Origin: Octadecabacter arcticus 238
GTDB lineage: Bacteria > Pseudomonadota > Alphaproteobacteria > Rhodobacterales > Rhodobacteraceae
DNA: 64,000 bases
Assembly (NCBI RefSeq): GCF_000155735.2
Contig: NC_020908.1
Location: forward strand, 5,083,501-5,147,500
Reading direction: 5' to 3'
The position numbers were made by a program, and so were the translations under genes. Shown piece by piece: positions 27,007 to 35,945 of the stretch (position 1 is the stretch's first letter; every line of letters begins with the position of its first letter). The notes under the pieces are model-generated. The model did not search any database and was not told where the DNA came from. It was given only the letters and a program-made list of their open reading frames with translations.

Positions 27007-29069
27007 AGCTGTCTTTCACTGTCAATGACGGGGGCAAGTGCTGGAAGTTCGCGGCGGAACGGCACGTTGCCCATTTCGGGTTCCCCGAGTTCACGGGCAA
27101 AGCGGTGGCCGCTGTATACGGCAGCCGCGATGGTGCTGGGGCCAAGACAATCGCCGATCCGCGCGAGGTTTGGCAGGCTCGCTTTGGAAAGAACTTGATA
27201 AAGGCCGTCAACAGGGCTGCGCATCGTAACCAAAACGGTACTTTCAACTTCAAGCACTGTTGTGGCGTTTGTGTAACCACAGGCCACAGTTGCGGTGCCG
27301 GGCGCGACCGCTATAAGGTTATGGGACAGCATCACCTTAACACCCATCCCCATAAGTCGTGCCTGAATACGGTGCTGTTCGAGGGTGTTATGTGCCCACT
27401 CTGAGACATGGGTGGACGGCGTAACAAGGGTGACGTCAAAACCGTCTTTGCTCAAAAGTTCGGCAATCAGGCCGCCCATGTAGTAATGGTCGTCATCAAA
27501 GACTGTCACAGGGCCAGAAGGGCGTTGCCCCGCCATGACGTCATCCGGGGTCAGGATATTGGACCCGTCTATGATGTTGATTGCGTGCGGGTTTTCGCGG
27601 CCTATGCCATCACGGGTCCAATGCGCACCGGTCGAAACAACAACATGATCGGCGCCGAATTCTCGCACGCTTTGTTCGGTCATGTCACTGCTAGCGAACG
27701 TTTCCACATTCGCCATCTGGCTGATCTGCCACGTGCGGTAGTCCACCACGCGGCCCCACTCGGCCAGCCCCGGCAGGAGGCGTTCGCTGCGTAACCTCCC
27801 CCCAAGGTCTTGCGCGCGATCCGCGAGGGTTACGTCGTAGCCGCGCTGCCCAAGCGCGCGTGCGGCTTCCAGTCCGGCGGGGCCAGCGCCCACGATCAGC
27901 ACGGATTCTGGCGCATGGGCTTTTGCGATTTTTTCGGGGTGCCAGCCCTTGCGCCATTCCTCGCCCATGGTTGGGTTTTGGGTGCAGCGAATGGGCACGA
28001 ACGTATTGTCGCCTGAAACGCAGATATTGCAGCCGATGCATTCACGAATGTCTTCAACGCGGCCATCTTCGATTTTCTTTGGTAAAAACGGGTCAGCGAT
28101 TGAGGGGCGAGCAGCGCCGATAAAATCAAGGACACCATTCTTGATAAGCGACACCATCGCGTCTGGAGACGTGTAACGCCCTACGCCAACCACGGGTTTG
28201 CTTGTTACGCTTTTAACCCAGCGGATATAGTCTTCCTGATACCCTGACGCTTTGAACCGCGACGTCGCGCTGTCATTCTCCCAGCCACTGATGTTGACGT
28301 CCCACAGGTCAGGAAGCTCGGCGAGCATTTCGACAAGGTCGCGTCCTTCTCCGTCGCTGGTTATGCCATCCGGTCCCTTTAGTTCATCGACTGAAAACCG
28401 TAGCGCAATCGCGCAGGTGTCGCCCACCGCGTCGCGCGTGTCTTCAAGAACCTCGCGCAGAAGGCGCGCGCGATTTTCAAGGCTGCCGCCGTAGGCATCC
28501 GAGCGCCGATTGCGGTAGGGTGACAAGAAATGCGATATCGTGGACAGTTGATGACCCGCATAAACGTAGATTATATCAAAGCCCGCGTCGCGGGCGCGTA
28601 CCGCGGCCTCGCGGTGCCAGCGACGTAGATCGTGAATGTCCGACAGGTCCATGGCACGGGCTTGGACAGGATCGGGCATGGCGACAGGAATATGGGAAGG
28701 CGCCAGCGGCACGTCACGGCTGTAGCGGTTAGCGGCCATGACGCCGGCGTGGTTTAATTCGCACCCTGCAAGGGCGCCATGCGCATGGACTGCGTCACAC
28801 ATTCGCGCAAAAACGGGGATGTCGCGGTCGTCCCACAGCCTGCCACCCATCCACGGGGAATGATCGCCCGAGGGATGAATTTCGACCTCTTCTGTGGTGA
28901 CAACGGCCCAACCACCTTCGGCCTTTACGCGACGCATTTCCGCCATAGAGGACGGATAGCTGCGGCCCATCCCATTGCAATGCGGCACCTGATAAAAGCG
29001 GTTTTTGGCAGTGACCGGACCGATTTTTACCGGCTCGAACAGCACGTCATATCGGGGATCGCGTGCCAC
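27003..29069 (-). CDS. Trimethylamine dehydrogenase-like flavoprotein, paralogue 2 (dimethylglycine demethylase-like)
   Basis: A 688-residue paralogue with Cys31 in VPHCNGMG for covalent FMN, the CIGCNICVSGD 4Fe-4S motif and VLIVGAGPAGLEAARALGQR. The Tyr60-equivalent is Glu61 (TTEEVEIHP), a change also found in dimethylglycine- or betaine-type demethylases, to my knowledge. This suggests a charged or zwitterionic substrate instead of trimethylamine. The GTG at 29069 starts just after the upstream stop and gives the same N-terminus as the paralogues; a TTG at 29075 is the alternative. It is cotranscribed with paralogues 1 and 3. Confidence 0.9.
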   Translation of the reverse strand: MARDPRYDVLFEPVKIGPVTAKNRFYQVPHCNGMGRSYPSSMAEMRRVKAEGGWAVVTTEEVEIHPSGDHSPWMGGRLWDDRDIPVFARMCDAVHAHGALAGCELNHAGVMAANRYSRDVPLAPSHIPVAMPDPVQARAMDLSDIHDLRRWHREAAVRARDAGFDIIYVYAGHQLSTISHFLSPYRNRRSDAYGGSLENRARLLREVLEDTRDAVGDTCAIALRFSVDELKGPDGITSDGEGRDLVEMLAELPDLWDVNISGWENDSATSRFKASGYQEDYIRWVKSVTSKPVVGVGRYTSPDAMVSLIKNGVLDFIGAARPSIADPFLPKKIEDGRVEDIRECIGCNICVSGDNTFVPIRCTQNPTMGEEWRKGWHPEKIAKAHAPESVLIVGAGPAGLEAARALGQRGYDVTLADRAQDLGGRLRSERLLPGLAEWGRVVDYRTWQISQMANVETFASSDMTEQSVREFGADHVVVSTGAHWTRDGIGRENPHAINIIDGSNILTPDDVMAGQRPSGPVTVFDDDHYYMGGLIAELLSKDGFDVTLVTPSTHVSEWAHNTLEQHRIQARLMGMGVKVMLSHNLIAVAPGTATVACGYTNATTVLEVESTVLVTMRSPVDGLYQVLSKASLPNLARIGDCLGPSTIAAAVYSGHRFARELGEPEMGNVPFRRELPALAPVIDSERQL

Positions 29070-29071
29070 CC

Positions 29072-31114
29072 TCAATCATCCGCCAATAGGGGGAGTTCGC
29101 GGCGAAATGGCACGCCGGTCACGGCCGGTTCACCCAGTTCGCGCGCATATCGGTGCCCGCCATAAACGGCCGCGGCAATCGTGCCCGGTGCATAACAATC
29201 ACCAATGCGGGTCAGGGATGTCGCGCGTTCCTGAAGGGCAGAAAACAGGTCTTCGCGCGGGTTGCGCATCGCGACAGGTATCAAGGTCGCGCAGGGGATC
29301 TGGTGAACGGCATCGGTGTAAATACAGGTGAGATCCACATGATTGGAAGAAATTCTGGTCAACGTATGCAGTGGGGTAATTTTCACCCCCAATTTCATCA
29401 ATCGCGTCTGAATGCGGGACTGCTCCATTGTGTTGTGCGTCCAGTGCGAAACATCGGGCGTGGGGGTCACATAGGTGACGTCATGACCTTCGCGGCGCAG
29501 CTTTTCCGCAATCAGGCCCGCCATATAATAGTAATCATCGTCAAAAATGACGACCGGTCCGGTTGGTTTTTCGCCTGCGCAAATGGCATCCACACCCATC
29601 ACGGTGCCTGCATCATGGCCCAGGATCGCGCGTCGGTTACTGCGCCCGATTCCGGTAGTGTCCCACTCCGACCCCGTCGACAGGACAATATGATCGGCCT
29701 CGAATTCCAGAACCTGATCAGCCGTCAGTGGACTATTGAGATAGACCGCGACGTTGGCCATTTGACTGATCTGGTATTCGCGATAATCCGCGACACGCCG
29801 CCATTGGGATAGGCCGGGTAATTGGCTTTCAGTGTGGACGCGACCGCCGATGGTGTCCGTCGCTTCCGCCAGCGTAACATCATACCCGCGCTGCCCAAGT
29901 GCGCGCGCTGCTTCAAGCCCTGCTGGCCCTGCGCCCACAATCAACACGGTTTCATCCGCAGTTTTCGGCGCAATTCGTTCAGGATGCCAACCTTTGCGCC
30001 ATTCTTCGCCCATCGTTGGGTTCTGGGTGCATCGCATAGGGTGAGACAGAAAATCAGCGGACACGCAGATGTTGCAGCCGATACATTCACGGATGTCTTC
30101 GACCCGGCCTTCTTCAATTTTCTTAGGCAGGAACGGGTCCGCGATGGATGGGCGGGCTGCACCGATCAAATCCAGAACACCCTTATTGACCAGCGATACC
30201 ATCGTGTCAGGGGACGTGAAACGACCGACACCAACCACTGGCTTTGTCGTAATCTGCTTTACGAAACGGATGTAGTCCGTTTGATACCCCTCGTCCGAGA
30301 ACCGAGAGGTCGCGCTGTCATTTTCCCAACCACTGACGTTCACGTCCCAAAGGTCGGGGAGCTCGGCCAGCATTTCTATAATCTCGCGACCCTCACCATC
30401 GCTTGAGATGCCGCCCTTGCCGAGCATTTCGTCGACAGCCAGCCGAACAGCGATTGCGCAGGTGTCGCCGATTGCATCTTTGGTGTCCTCGATAACCTCG
30501 CGCAGCAGGCGCACGCGGTTTTTCAGGCTGCCACCGTATTCATCCGTTCGATCATTCCGGTCAGCTTGTAGAAAATGCATCAATGTCGTCATGTCATGTC
30601 CCGCGTAGACGTAGACAATATCAAAGCCCGCTGATTTAGCGCGAATGGCCGCATCGACGTGCATTTTTCGAAAGGCTTTGATGTCGGCCTTGTCCATGCG
30701 TCGCGCTTGCACAGGTTCATAAAGATCAATGGGACGCGCCGCAGGGCCCATGGGAATTTCGCGGCTGTAGTTGTTCGCTGCACCCGCGCCAAGGTGCGCA
30801 GGCTCGATGCCGGCCAACCCGCCGTACGCGTGAATTTTGTCGACCATTTTGGCGAGAACAGGGATGTCGCTGTCATCCCAAAGACGGCTTTCGATCGCGC
30901 CGCTTAACTCTGAAGTATGTGAAATTTCGCACTCTTCTGTGTTGACGACACCCCAACCCCCTTCGGCCTTTACGCCACGCATTTCGGCCATAGAGGACGG
31001 GTATTGATGCCCCATGCCATTGCAATGTGGCACCTGATAAAATCGATTTGGGGCGGTGACGGGGCCGATTTTGACCGGTTCGAAAAGGACATCAAAACGT
31101 GGATCGCGGGTCAT
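29072..31114 (-). CDS. Trimethylamine dehydrogenase-like flavoprotein, paralogue 3 (first gene of operon)
   Basis: A 680-residue paralogue with Cys31 in VPHCNGMG, the CIGCNICVSAD 4Fe-4S motif and VLIVGAGPAGLEAARALGQR. Residue 61 is again Glu (NTEECEI). The ATG at 31114 has a strong GAGGAGG ribosome-binding site; the open frame extends nine codons further but that start lacks one. It is closest in sequence to paralogue 2 over most of its length, so the trio probably arose by tandem duplication. Transcription starts in the 200-base divergent region shared with the cupin gene. The product probably demethylates a methylated amine or betaine in the cytoplasm. Confidence 0.9.
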   Translation of the reverse strand: MTRDPRFDVLFEPVKIGPVTAPNRFYQVPHCNGMGHQYPSSMAEMRGVKAEGGWGVVNTEECEISHTSELSGAIESRLWDDSDIPVLAKMVDKIHAYGGLAGIEPAHLGAGAANNYSREIPMGPAARPIDLYEPVQARRMDKADIKAFRKMHVDAAIRAKSAGFDIVYVYAGHDMTTLMHFLQADRNDRTDEYGGSLKNRVRLLREVIEDTKDAIGDTCAIAVRLAVDEMLGKGGISSDGEGREIIEMLAELPDLWDVNVSGWENDSATSRFSDEGYQTDYIRFVKQITTKPVVGVGRFTSPDTMVSLVNKGVLDLIGAARPSIADPFLPKKIEEGRVEDIRECIGCNICVSADFLSHPMRCTQNPTMGEEWRKGWHPERIAPKTADETVLIVGAGPAGLEAARALGQRGYDVTLAEATDTIGGRVHTESQLPGLSQWRRVADYREYQISQMANVAVYLNSPLTADQVLEFEADHIVLSTGSEWDTTGIGRSNRRAILGHDAGTVMGVDAICAGEKPTGPVVIFDDDYYYMAGLIAEKLRREGHDVTYVTPTPDVSHWTHNTMEQSRIQTRLMKLGVKITPLHTLTRISSNHVDLTCIYTDAVHQIPCATLIPVAMRNPREDLFSALQERATSLTRIGDCYAPGTIAAAVYGGHRYARELGEPAVTGVPFRRELPLLADD

Positions 31115-31148
31115 TCTGTTCCTCCTCAGGGCCAAAATCATGTAATAA

Positions 31149-31187
31149 AATGATTTTTAAGTCGAATTTAAAATTCTAAAAATCATT
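31149..31187. promoter_or_regulatory. Inverted repeat in the divergent flavoprotein/cupin promoter
   Basis: AATGATTTTTA (31149-31159) is repeated exactly inverted as TAAAAATCATT (31177-31187), with a near-palindromic GAATTTAAAATTC between the arms. The site is 35 bases before the paralogue 3 start and about 130 bases before the cupin start, a plausible operator for a regulator of both units. No regulator gene lies within this locus. Confidence 0.55.
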
Positions 31188-31314
31188 ATTAATCAATAAT
31201 TTGATAGTCTTTCCTATCTGAACGGTCATTCAATCATTTGTTGATTTTGAACCCGAGTCAAGCCTTTAATCCAGCGATGTCCATTTGTTTAGCTAGAAGA
31301 AAGAAGGGTTCCAC

Positions 31315-32058
31315 ATGTCCGACTTGCCTCGCCTCATACATCTTGATCCCAACGGGCCGAATGGCGCAGGGTTATCTCCGCTTAATTTGGACAGCGTTGA
31401 TTTCCAGTCGGCCGTTCCGCAGCAACACCTGCATGTCTTCTATGAAGAACCCGCCATTGGGCTGACGGTTGGCGTCTGGGACACGACCACGATGCAAGAA
31501 GCGTTCGGCCCCTACCCTGGCGATGAAGTTATCATCGTGTTGGACGGCGATTTTGCGATGCTGGACGCAGATGACAATGCGGTCAGGGCAGGGCGCGGCG
31601 AGTGCGTCGCGTTTCGCAATGCCGTCCCGATGAGTTGGAAGCAGGAGGGCTACCTAAAGAAGTTCTTTGTTACCCTCCTTACACCTGACGTCGTCACGCC
31701 GCCGCTGGCAACCGCTGAAGGTGCCGTTATCGTTGTGAATCCTGATTCACCGCTGAACCAAACGTCAACGACAGGCGAACCGGTCGAGCGCGAACATGTG
31801 GCGATCACCAATGATGCCGGCAACATGAGTGTCGGGATTTGGGATTGCCAGACAGCTGAATTCGAAATGGAACCTTTTTCAATTCATGAGTTTGTGCACG
31901 TGCTGGAAGGTGCTGCAACGATCACAGAAGGGGACGGGACCACACATAATGTTAAGGCCGGAGATTGCTTTTTCATCCCCAAAGGGACCGAGTGTCAGTG
32001 GAAAGTCCCGACCTACATCAATAAACCGGCTCTTCTCCGCTTTGTTGAGTTATTCTAG
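31315..32058 (+). CDS. Bicupin protein whose C-terminal tail is encoded by an ISL3 end
   Basis: A 247-residue protein with two cupin domains of the DUF861/ureidoglycine-aminohydrolase-like type. Domain 1 is around PYPGDEVIIVLDGDFAML; domain 2 is around IHEFVHVLEGAATITEGDG and GDCFFIPKGTECQWKVP. The ATG at 31315 follows AGAAGGG. From base 32028 the gene reads into the terminal repeat of an ISL3 element, so the last ten or so residues (ALLRFVELF) are IS-derived. The native tail was probably similarly short and the cupin core is complete, so the protein may still fold. Position suggests a part in methylated-amine metabolism; function is otherwise unknown. Confidence 0.8.
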   Translation: MSDLPRLIHLDPNGPNGAGLSPLNLDSVDFQSAVPQQHLHVFYEEPAIGLTVGVWDTTTMQEAFGPYPGDEVIIVLDGDFAMLDADDNAVRAGRGECVAFRNAVPMSWKQEGYLKKFFVTLLTPDVVTPPLATAEGAVIVVNPDSPLNQTSTTGEPVEREHVAITNDAGNMSVGIWDCQTAEFEMEPFSIHEFVHVLEGAATITEGDGTTHNVKAGDCFFIPKGTECQWKVPTYINKPALLRFVELF

Positions 32059-32077
32059 GATTTCAAATAGAACATAG

Positions 32078-33279
32078 AAGGCTTATCCCCTTTGCTCCGG
32101 CGGCACCTGATGTAGTGCGAAGCGGCTTGCCAATCTAGAATGTTCTGGTATTGTTCTTCCCATGCCAGCCAGATGGAAAAACGACAAACCCATGTCCCGC
32201 CCCGCGTTCGACGCCAGGTTTTCTGATGAGGAAGCGTGTTCGCATTATCTGGTGGAACATCGTTGGCCTGAGGGCTTCGTCTGTCCTTCCTGTGGCACCT
32301 GCAAGGGCTGGCCGTTAAAGCGAAATCGCGCGACTTGGGAATGTGCCGGTTGCGCACGGCAGACATCCGTGACGGCTGGCACGGTAATGCACAGCAGCCA
32401 TTTGCCGTTGCGAATTTGGTTTCTTGCCGCGCACATCATCACCAGCCATTCCAACGGCATGTCAGCGCTGCAACTTCAGGCGCAACTTGGCCTTGGCAGC
32501 TACAAGACGGGTCGCCATCGTCGCTCGGACCGATGGCGCTTCTCGGCGACCTCCTCTTGCAAAAGCTGCGGCGGTCGATGGTCAACCCTGACCGCAACCC
32601 CCTGAAAGACCTTGTCGAAATCGATGAAACAGAGATGCCGTTCCGGTCCCGGCATGATCCCGAGGACCGGCCAAAGGGTGGGCGGAGCCCGGTTGGAAAG
32701 ATGTTTGTCGTCTGTGCCGTCGAGTTATCAAGTGACGGACATCCGCGCCGTATCAGGATGAAACACATTCCCGACGGCGCGTCAAAGACGCTGCACGGGT
32801 TCATTGGTCAGGCTGTAGAGCCTGGCGCTCACATCATCACGGATGGCTGGCTCGGTTACGAAAATCCTCCTGCAAACACGCATGAGGCAAAGGTCGTCAG
32901 CGGCAAGAAGGCACACGACATACTCCACTGGGTCCACCGCGTGTTCTCCAACCTAAAAACGTGGGCAAAAGGCGTCTTCCACGGCCTCAGAAAGTGCCAT
33001 CTACAACGCTATCTCGACGAATTCGTGTTCCGCTGGAACCGACGGCGACACATGCGAAGCGCCTTCGACACGCTGCTGGGGATCGGTGTTGGTCTCGGGC
33101 CAGCGACATATCGTGATTTTGTTGAACAGCGCGCCTGAAGGGCCTCGTTCACGGCAAAAGCCACGCCCTATAAACCCACCAGACGTTACAAACTGATCCG
33201 ATCCGCCTCTAAAGCCACAAGGGCAAGATTCTGCGCCGCGTCAACATGTGGGGCAACCGGACTAAAAGGGATAAGCCTT
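32078..33279 (+). mobile_element. IS1595-family element inside ISL3
   Basis: The ends AAGGCTTATCCC and GGGATAAGCCTT are exact inverted repeats, and agaacatag is duplicated on both sides (32069-32077 and 33280-33288). The insertion removed the last few codons of the ISL3 transposase. Confidence 0.88.
32162..33138 (+). pseudogene. IS1595-family transposase, frameshifted
   Basis: The N-terminal part has a zinc ribbon (CPSCG...CAGCARQ) and the typical LPLRIWFLAAHIITSHSNGM helix. After LGLGSYKT (about 32505) the frame is lost. The catalytic part continues in another frame with EIDETEM (Asp/Glu), ITDGWLGYE (Asp) and a C-terminal HLQRYLDEFVFRWNRR block. The segment between the two parts (32505-32575) does not read as normal family sequence in either frame, so more than one lesion is likely. 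Confidence 0.85.
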
Positions 33280-34360
33280 AGAACATAGATTGATTATCTG
33301 GGATGGATGATTGTCTAATTTTGAGTTTGAAGTATTCGGTATCCCTGATGCCCCTGGCTCGTTTGCGGATCATTCCTATACTGACATTACCAGCCTCTAT
33401 TCTGGCGCTTGTCAGCTTGTGTTTCGCGTAGTTGCATATGCCCACACAATGTTTTCTTAGGGATTTTGCGAACTTTTTCAGATAGAGCATGTGTGACTGA
33501 TCTGCGATCAGGCACCAATTTTCCAGTTGCTCTGACATCCCCTCAAATGATGGGGCGCTCCACAGAGCCTGAAGCTGTTCTTTTAAGACGTAAAGCGTAT
33601 TCAGGTTGCTATTGCTCTCCAGCAACGTTTGCAGCTTGTTACTTTGTTTTTCATTCAACTTATCCGCATTTTTGAGCAACAGATAATGCGTGCCCTTCAT
33701 CAACTCTTTACCACTTTGATCGGCCTTCCTGAACTCAAGGCGACGCTGATTATGGATAGCCTTGCTGTAGTTTTTCATGACGTGGAAACGGTCAAATACG
33801 ATGTCGGCCATCGGCAAGGACTCCCTGACAGCCTTTTGGTAGGCAGGCCCCATATCCATCGACACGGCCTTTATTTTATGGGCTGTATCTGGCCGCAGCT
33901 GTTTCAAAAACCTTGAAAAAACTTCGGCAGTTCGACCGGCTTCCACCCAGATCAGATGCCCTCCGACCATATCGTAGACCACCGTCATATAGTCATGACC
34001 TTTCGCCCGGGCCACTTCATCGACACCAATGTATTCCAAGCCAGCAAGCTGTGCGGGATCAAGCGCAGGGAGCGTTTCCATCAGGTATGCCTTGTCGATA
34101 TTCTTTACCGTCTCCCATCGTATACCTAAATGCCTGGAGACAGCCAGAATGGATAAATGACGGCACAATCCACTGATAAGATGGCAAAATCGATGGGTGA
34201 AACGGCACCCTTTATCAACAAAAGGACACGCCTCAATGCGGCGCTCACCCTTGCTAATAAAAACCTGCGCTAGCTCAATCTCAATCACACAAGGATACCC
34301 AAAAAACGGGATGTCGTTTACTTTCCACAAACGGGATTAAAGCCACCGGCTTCCAGCCGG

Positions 34361-35227
34361 GAGCTATGACTGAATCTGGTGTTTGAGTGGTTTGAAGGTT
34401 GGCGGCGTATCTGGTTGAATTGTTGTTGGAAGACAGCAGCCCAACCAAAGGAGATACACCACCATGGGAACTACTAACATTGTTGATTTTGCGCGTCGAG
34501 ACGAGATGACGGACGCGTTGACGGAGTTGCTGAAAACGGGAGCACAACAATTGATCGCGACAGCAGTTGAGGCTGAGCTTGTCAGTTATTTGGCGCAATT
34601 TACCGGCTTACGCACCGATGCCGGTCACGCGGCAGTCGTGCGTAATGGACATCATCCGGCCCGCCCGTTTCAAACGGGCATTGGCCCTGTGAGCGTGCGC
34701 ATTCCAAAGGTTCGGTCCAAGGACGGCACACCGGTGACATTCCGGTCTGCCCTGGTGCCGCCCTATGTGCGCCGCACGAAGACGCTGGAAGCGGCCTTGC
34801 CATGGCTTTACCTCAAAGGGATCTCCAGCGGCGAGATGGCTCCCGCCCTCAAGGTTCTTCTGGGCCCAGATGCCGTTGGCTTGTCGGCTAATACGGTTTC
34901 GCGTTTAAAACGCGATTGGGCCAATGAATACGAGGCTTGGAAAGGCGCTGAGTTAGATGACGAGCCCATCGTCTATTCTGGGCCGACGGCGTTCACAGCG
35001 GCCTTCGGGCGAGGATGACAAGCTCTGTGCCCTTGTTATTATTGGGGTAACTGCCCGTGGCAAGAAGCGATTTCTGGCAATTGAGGATGGGGTGCGCGAG
35101 TCCACGCAGAGCTGGCGCGAGGTTCTGCTTAACCTCAAAAGCCGAGGCATGAATGCGCCCAAACTGGCCATCGGGGACGGTGCCATGGGGTTTTGGGCGG
35201 CCATGGACGAAGTCTATCCTGAGACCC
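34361..35227 (+). mobile_element. IS256-family element, copy 2, truncated
   Basis: The left end and about 860 bases are present, then sequence switches at GAGACCC to the IS200 tnpA. The transposase frame (start 34464) matches copy 3 but has a one-base loss near 34977 and lacks the last 160 codons, so it is inactive. Confidence 0.87.
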
Positions 35228-35625
35228 ATACCAAATTTTATCACCGATTTCACGTCGTCTGGACAACAAAATACCGATACAAAGTTATGCGCGGTGAAAT
35301 GCGTGAGCGTATCCGTGAAATCATTATCCAAACATGCCAAGAACTTGGCGTGCATATTGAGACGGGCGTATTGTCGACCGATCACGTCCACATGTTCATA
35401 TCGGTCCCGCCTCAGATAGCATTGTCAATGGTGATGATGCGGATCAAGGGACGCTCGTCTTATAAGATACAGCGCGAGTTTCCCGAACTGCGCAAACGGT
35501 ACTGGGGCCAGCGGTTTTGGGCTCGCGGATTTTTCTCAACAACCAGCGGCAATGTCACTGACGCTGTCATACTTCAGTATCTTGAATTACATTCAAAAAG
35601 GGAACCTACCGGCGTCAGCCGGTAG
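35224..35625 (+). pseudogene. IS200/IS605 TnpA (Y1 HUH transposase), N-terminus lost
   Basis: About 133 codons encode HTKFYHRFHVVWTTKYRYKV, the HUH motif in DHVHMFISVPP and the catalytic Tyr in VILQYLELH. The first few codons and the start were removed when IS256 inserted and was deleted at one side; the frame is now fused to IS256 sequence. The protein would cut and join single-stranded element ends. The motifs are intact but no start codon remains. Confidence 0.85.
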
Positions 35626-35945
35626 TCGTTCAGTTGTCGGCGAATATGTTGGTTGATGCTACCCTTCTTGCCGGTTGCAGGGTCTATAGCGCTCCTGCGG
35701 GCATCCCGACTGCACTGAACAATAACCTTCGCACCGTCTTCAGCCAGCTCAATTTCATTTACACGTTGCCCCTTCAGGCGTAAGATATGTTGCGAAATGT
35801 CGATGGTCATATACCTGCCCTATGTAAAGTTGTCAGAAACCTAACATATCAATAGGTTACTTGATGGTCGGCATCTTTTCTTACTCAACAAAGCGGAGAA
35901 GAGCCGAGATGGATTTCCTTTACGGGTTCAGAATGGGTAAAAAAT

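Larger units (their letters stand above)
34322..35633 (+). mobile_element. IS200/IS605-family element inside ISL3
   Basis: Inserted directly after a TTAC tetranucleotide with no target duplication, as expected for single-strand HUH transposition. Subterminal hairpins are CCGGCT-TCC-AGCCGG near the left end (34347-34361) and CTACCGGC-GTCA-GCCGGTAG at 35606-35625 near the right end. Confidence 0.8.
33278..35810 (-). pseudogene. ISL3-family transposase, split by IS200/IS605
   Basis: The N-terminal codons (MTIDISQHILRLKGQ) lie at 35810-35634. The rest, from NDIPFFGYPCVIEIELAQVF on, lies at 34321-33278. The catalytic domain is complete (GVDEVARAKGHDY, VSMDMGPAYQKAV), but the protein is cut in two by the 1.3-kb insertion and loses its last residues to IS1595. 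The uninterrupted sequence can be reconstructed from copy 2. Confidence 0.87.
32028..35905 (-). mobile_element. ISL3-family element, copy 1, with nested insertions
   Basis: Terminal repeats GGCTCTTCTCCGCTTTGTTG (32028) and its complement (ending 35905) match the copy at 50775-53531. It contains IS1595 (32078-33279) and IS200/IS605 (34322-35633), the latter holding a truncated IS256. Flanks aataaacc and gagatgga do not match, so the two sides probably come from different insertion sites. Confidence 0.85.

Noticed and set aside
32335..32505. Start of the second IS1595 frame as a separate gene
   Set aside because: The first 60 codons are an out-of-frame reading of the zinc-ribbon half; only the part after about 32575 is real transposase.
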